Positions 63,197 through 64,000 of a stretch of DNA of 64,000 nucleotides are shown here, in pieces (the stretch's first letter is position 1; each line of letters begins with the position of its first letter). Made by a program: the position numbers and the translations under genes. Origin of the DNA: Ceratothoa steindachneri (lineage: Eukaryota; Arthropoda; Malacostraca; Isopoda; Cymothoidae); the NCBI GenBank assembly GCA_963969495.1, contig OZ018320.1:76576813-76640812 (forward strand), given 5' to 3'. Under the pieces are notes generated by a model. That model had not been told where the DNA came from and made no database searches. It saw only the letters and a list, made by a program, of their open reading frames with translations.

Positions 63197-64000
63197 TATA
63201 TAAATTATTTAATTGTTACGTCTCATTAATACAGTGTATAAATATTCTAAATTTATTTAATTCCTATAATGTCTCACCCAGTTTGCCTCATTTAACCCTT
63301 TCATTCCGGATGCCCGCTCGGTTTCCTTTTTTTTTAGAATCGTTCCTCTCGTAATGAACCTCGTTTTGTTGAACGAAATCCCTTTAAATCCTCATTTAAT
63401 CGTCTAAATTTAAATCAGGTTAATTATTGAGTTATCTAGGCACATTTATCAATCACCAATTGCTTTAGTATAAGTCTCGAGGGGGCTTCCAGACTTTTGT
63501 GGGGTGTCGCTTATGACTGCCCGCTTGGTTAAATAATTCTATTTTCTTCTCATTCTACAATGTATTCAATATTTTCCTCGGATTACTTTTCTCAGCTCTC
63601 TTTGCCGCCTTCATTTGTTTTATTTCATTTGCACTCATAAGTATCTCTGGAATTATTTTTCAAAATTTCTGTTCCAATAAAATCTACTTGCAACTCCGTC
63701 CTATTGAAGAGATCTGCCTGTTGGAGCTCAACATCGCTCAAAAGTTAATCTTTCTTAATAGGAATTTCTTTATAAGAATATTTTTGCTTTACTAAAGTTA
63801 AAAGAATGAGGCTCAGGGAATAGAGCAAGGATTGTTTATGCAAAATGGGTCCATTTCAGGTCCGTAGCAACCTTATAGAAAGTGGAAGGCCTAAGAGTTT
63901 TTGTTGCGAACGCTAAAAGAGCGAAGCCATACTTGGGAAGGGGAGGGGGCCATGCCCCAAGCCCTCTCCTCACCTTTAAAGTATAAAAGTTGGTCAGAGC
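63194..64000. other. Unassigned terminal stretch
   Basis: A/T-rich with no motif I can place. The last 80 bp turn G-rich (GGGAAGGGGAGGGGGCCATG near 63938). Confidence 0.4.

Overview
This window looks like transposon-dense nuclear DNA from an animal, most likely an arthropod (crustacean or chelicerate would fit). That placement is an inference from the mix of mariner transposons, Penelope-like elements (PLEs), Ty3/gypsy elements, I-type, L2/CR1-type and AP-endonuclease LINEs, and long TA and CT microsatellites. I found no convincing host gene, rRNA or functional tRNA. Every protein I recognise belongs to a mobile element, and nearly all are broken by stops, frameshifts or truncation. ORFs running through the TA, CT and minisatellite arrays are artefacts of the repeats.

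Layout. 1-2.7 kb: TA array, a probable gypsy LTR starting TGTCGT, a LINE ORF1 relic, a second TA array. 2.7-6.2 kb: an inverted LINE with endonuclease and reverse transcriptase (LINE-A). 6.2-12.5 kb: an inverted gypsy element with both LTRs, gag, protease, RT and RNase H but no integrase (Gypsy-A). 12.5-13.8 kb: a PLE C-terminus, several PLE-associated GATG/CGAAACG boxes, nested inverted repeats and TA arrays. 14.0-15.3 kb: a mariner element. 15.6-19.0 kb: a SINE-like tRNA head, a PLE endonuclease scrap and a second gypsy element on the plus strand (Gypsy-B). 19.3-25.3 kb: fragments of an I-type LINE (LINE-I), a CGGT-headed repeat, PLE and LINE ORF1 scraps. 26.4-33.2 kb: a 5.9-kb LINE-I copy inserted into an older, unassigned RT/RNase H retroelement. 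33.3-37.2 kb: an inverted PLE plus a mariner with long terminal inverted repeats. 37.2-41.5 kb: mostly unassigned sequence, a second CGGT repeat, two CT arrays sharing a flank, a LINE tail and a SINE-like sequence. 41.7-45.3 kb: a 20-bp minisatellite split into two blocks around an L2/CR1-like LINE, then another LINE tail. 45.6-50.5 kb: TA array, a probable solo LTR with a 10-bp target duplication, and a 1.6-kb array of a 23-bp minisatellite. 51.5-53.3 kb: the best preserved PLE (RT plus GIY-YIG). 53.3-55.4 kb: a CGGT repeat whose third unit is split by about 1 kb of GGCTA-type array, then MITE-like inverted repeats. 55.4-64 kb: mostly unassigned, with another LINE-I copy near 61-62 kb and a TA array near 63.15 kb.

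These pieces do not form a functional gene set; they record successive insertion, nesting and satellite growth. The most informative signals are the CGGT-headed repeat family and its embedded GGCTA array, the repeated ribozyme-like boxes near PLEs, the integrase-less gypsy element, the element-in-element nest at 26-33 kb, and a clean 150-bp insertion with an 11-bp target duplication in a LINE-I copy.
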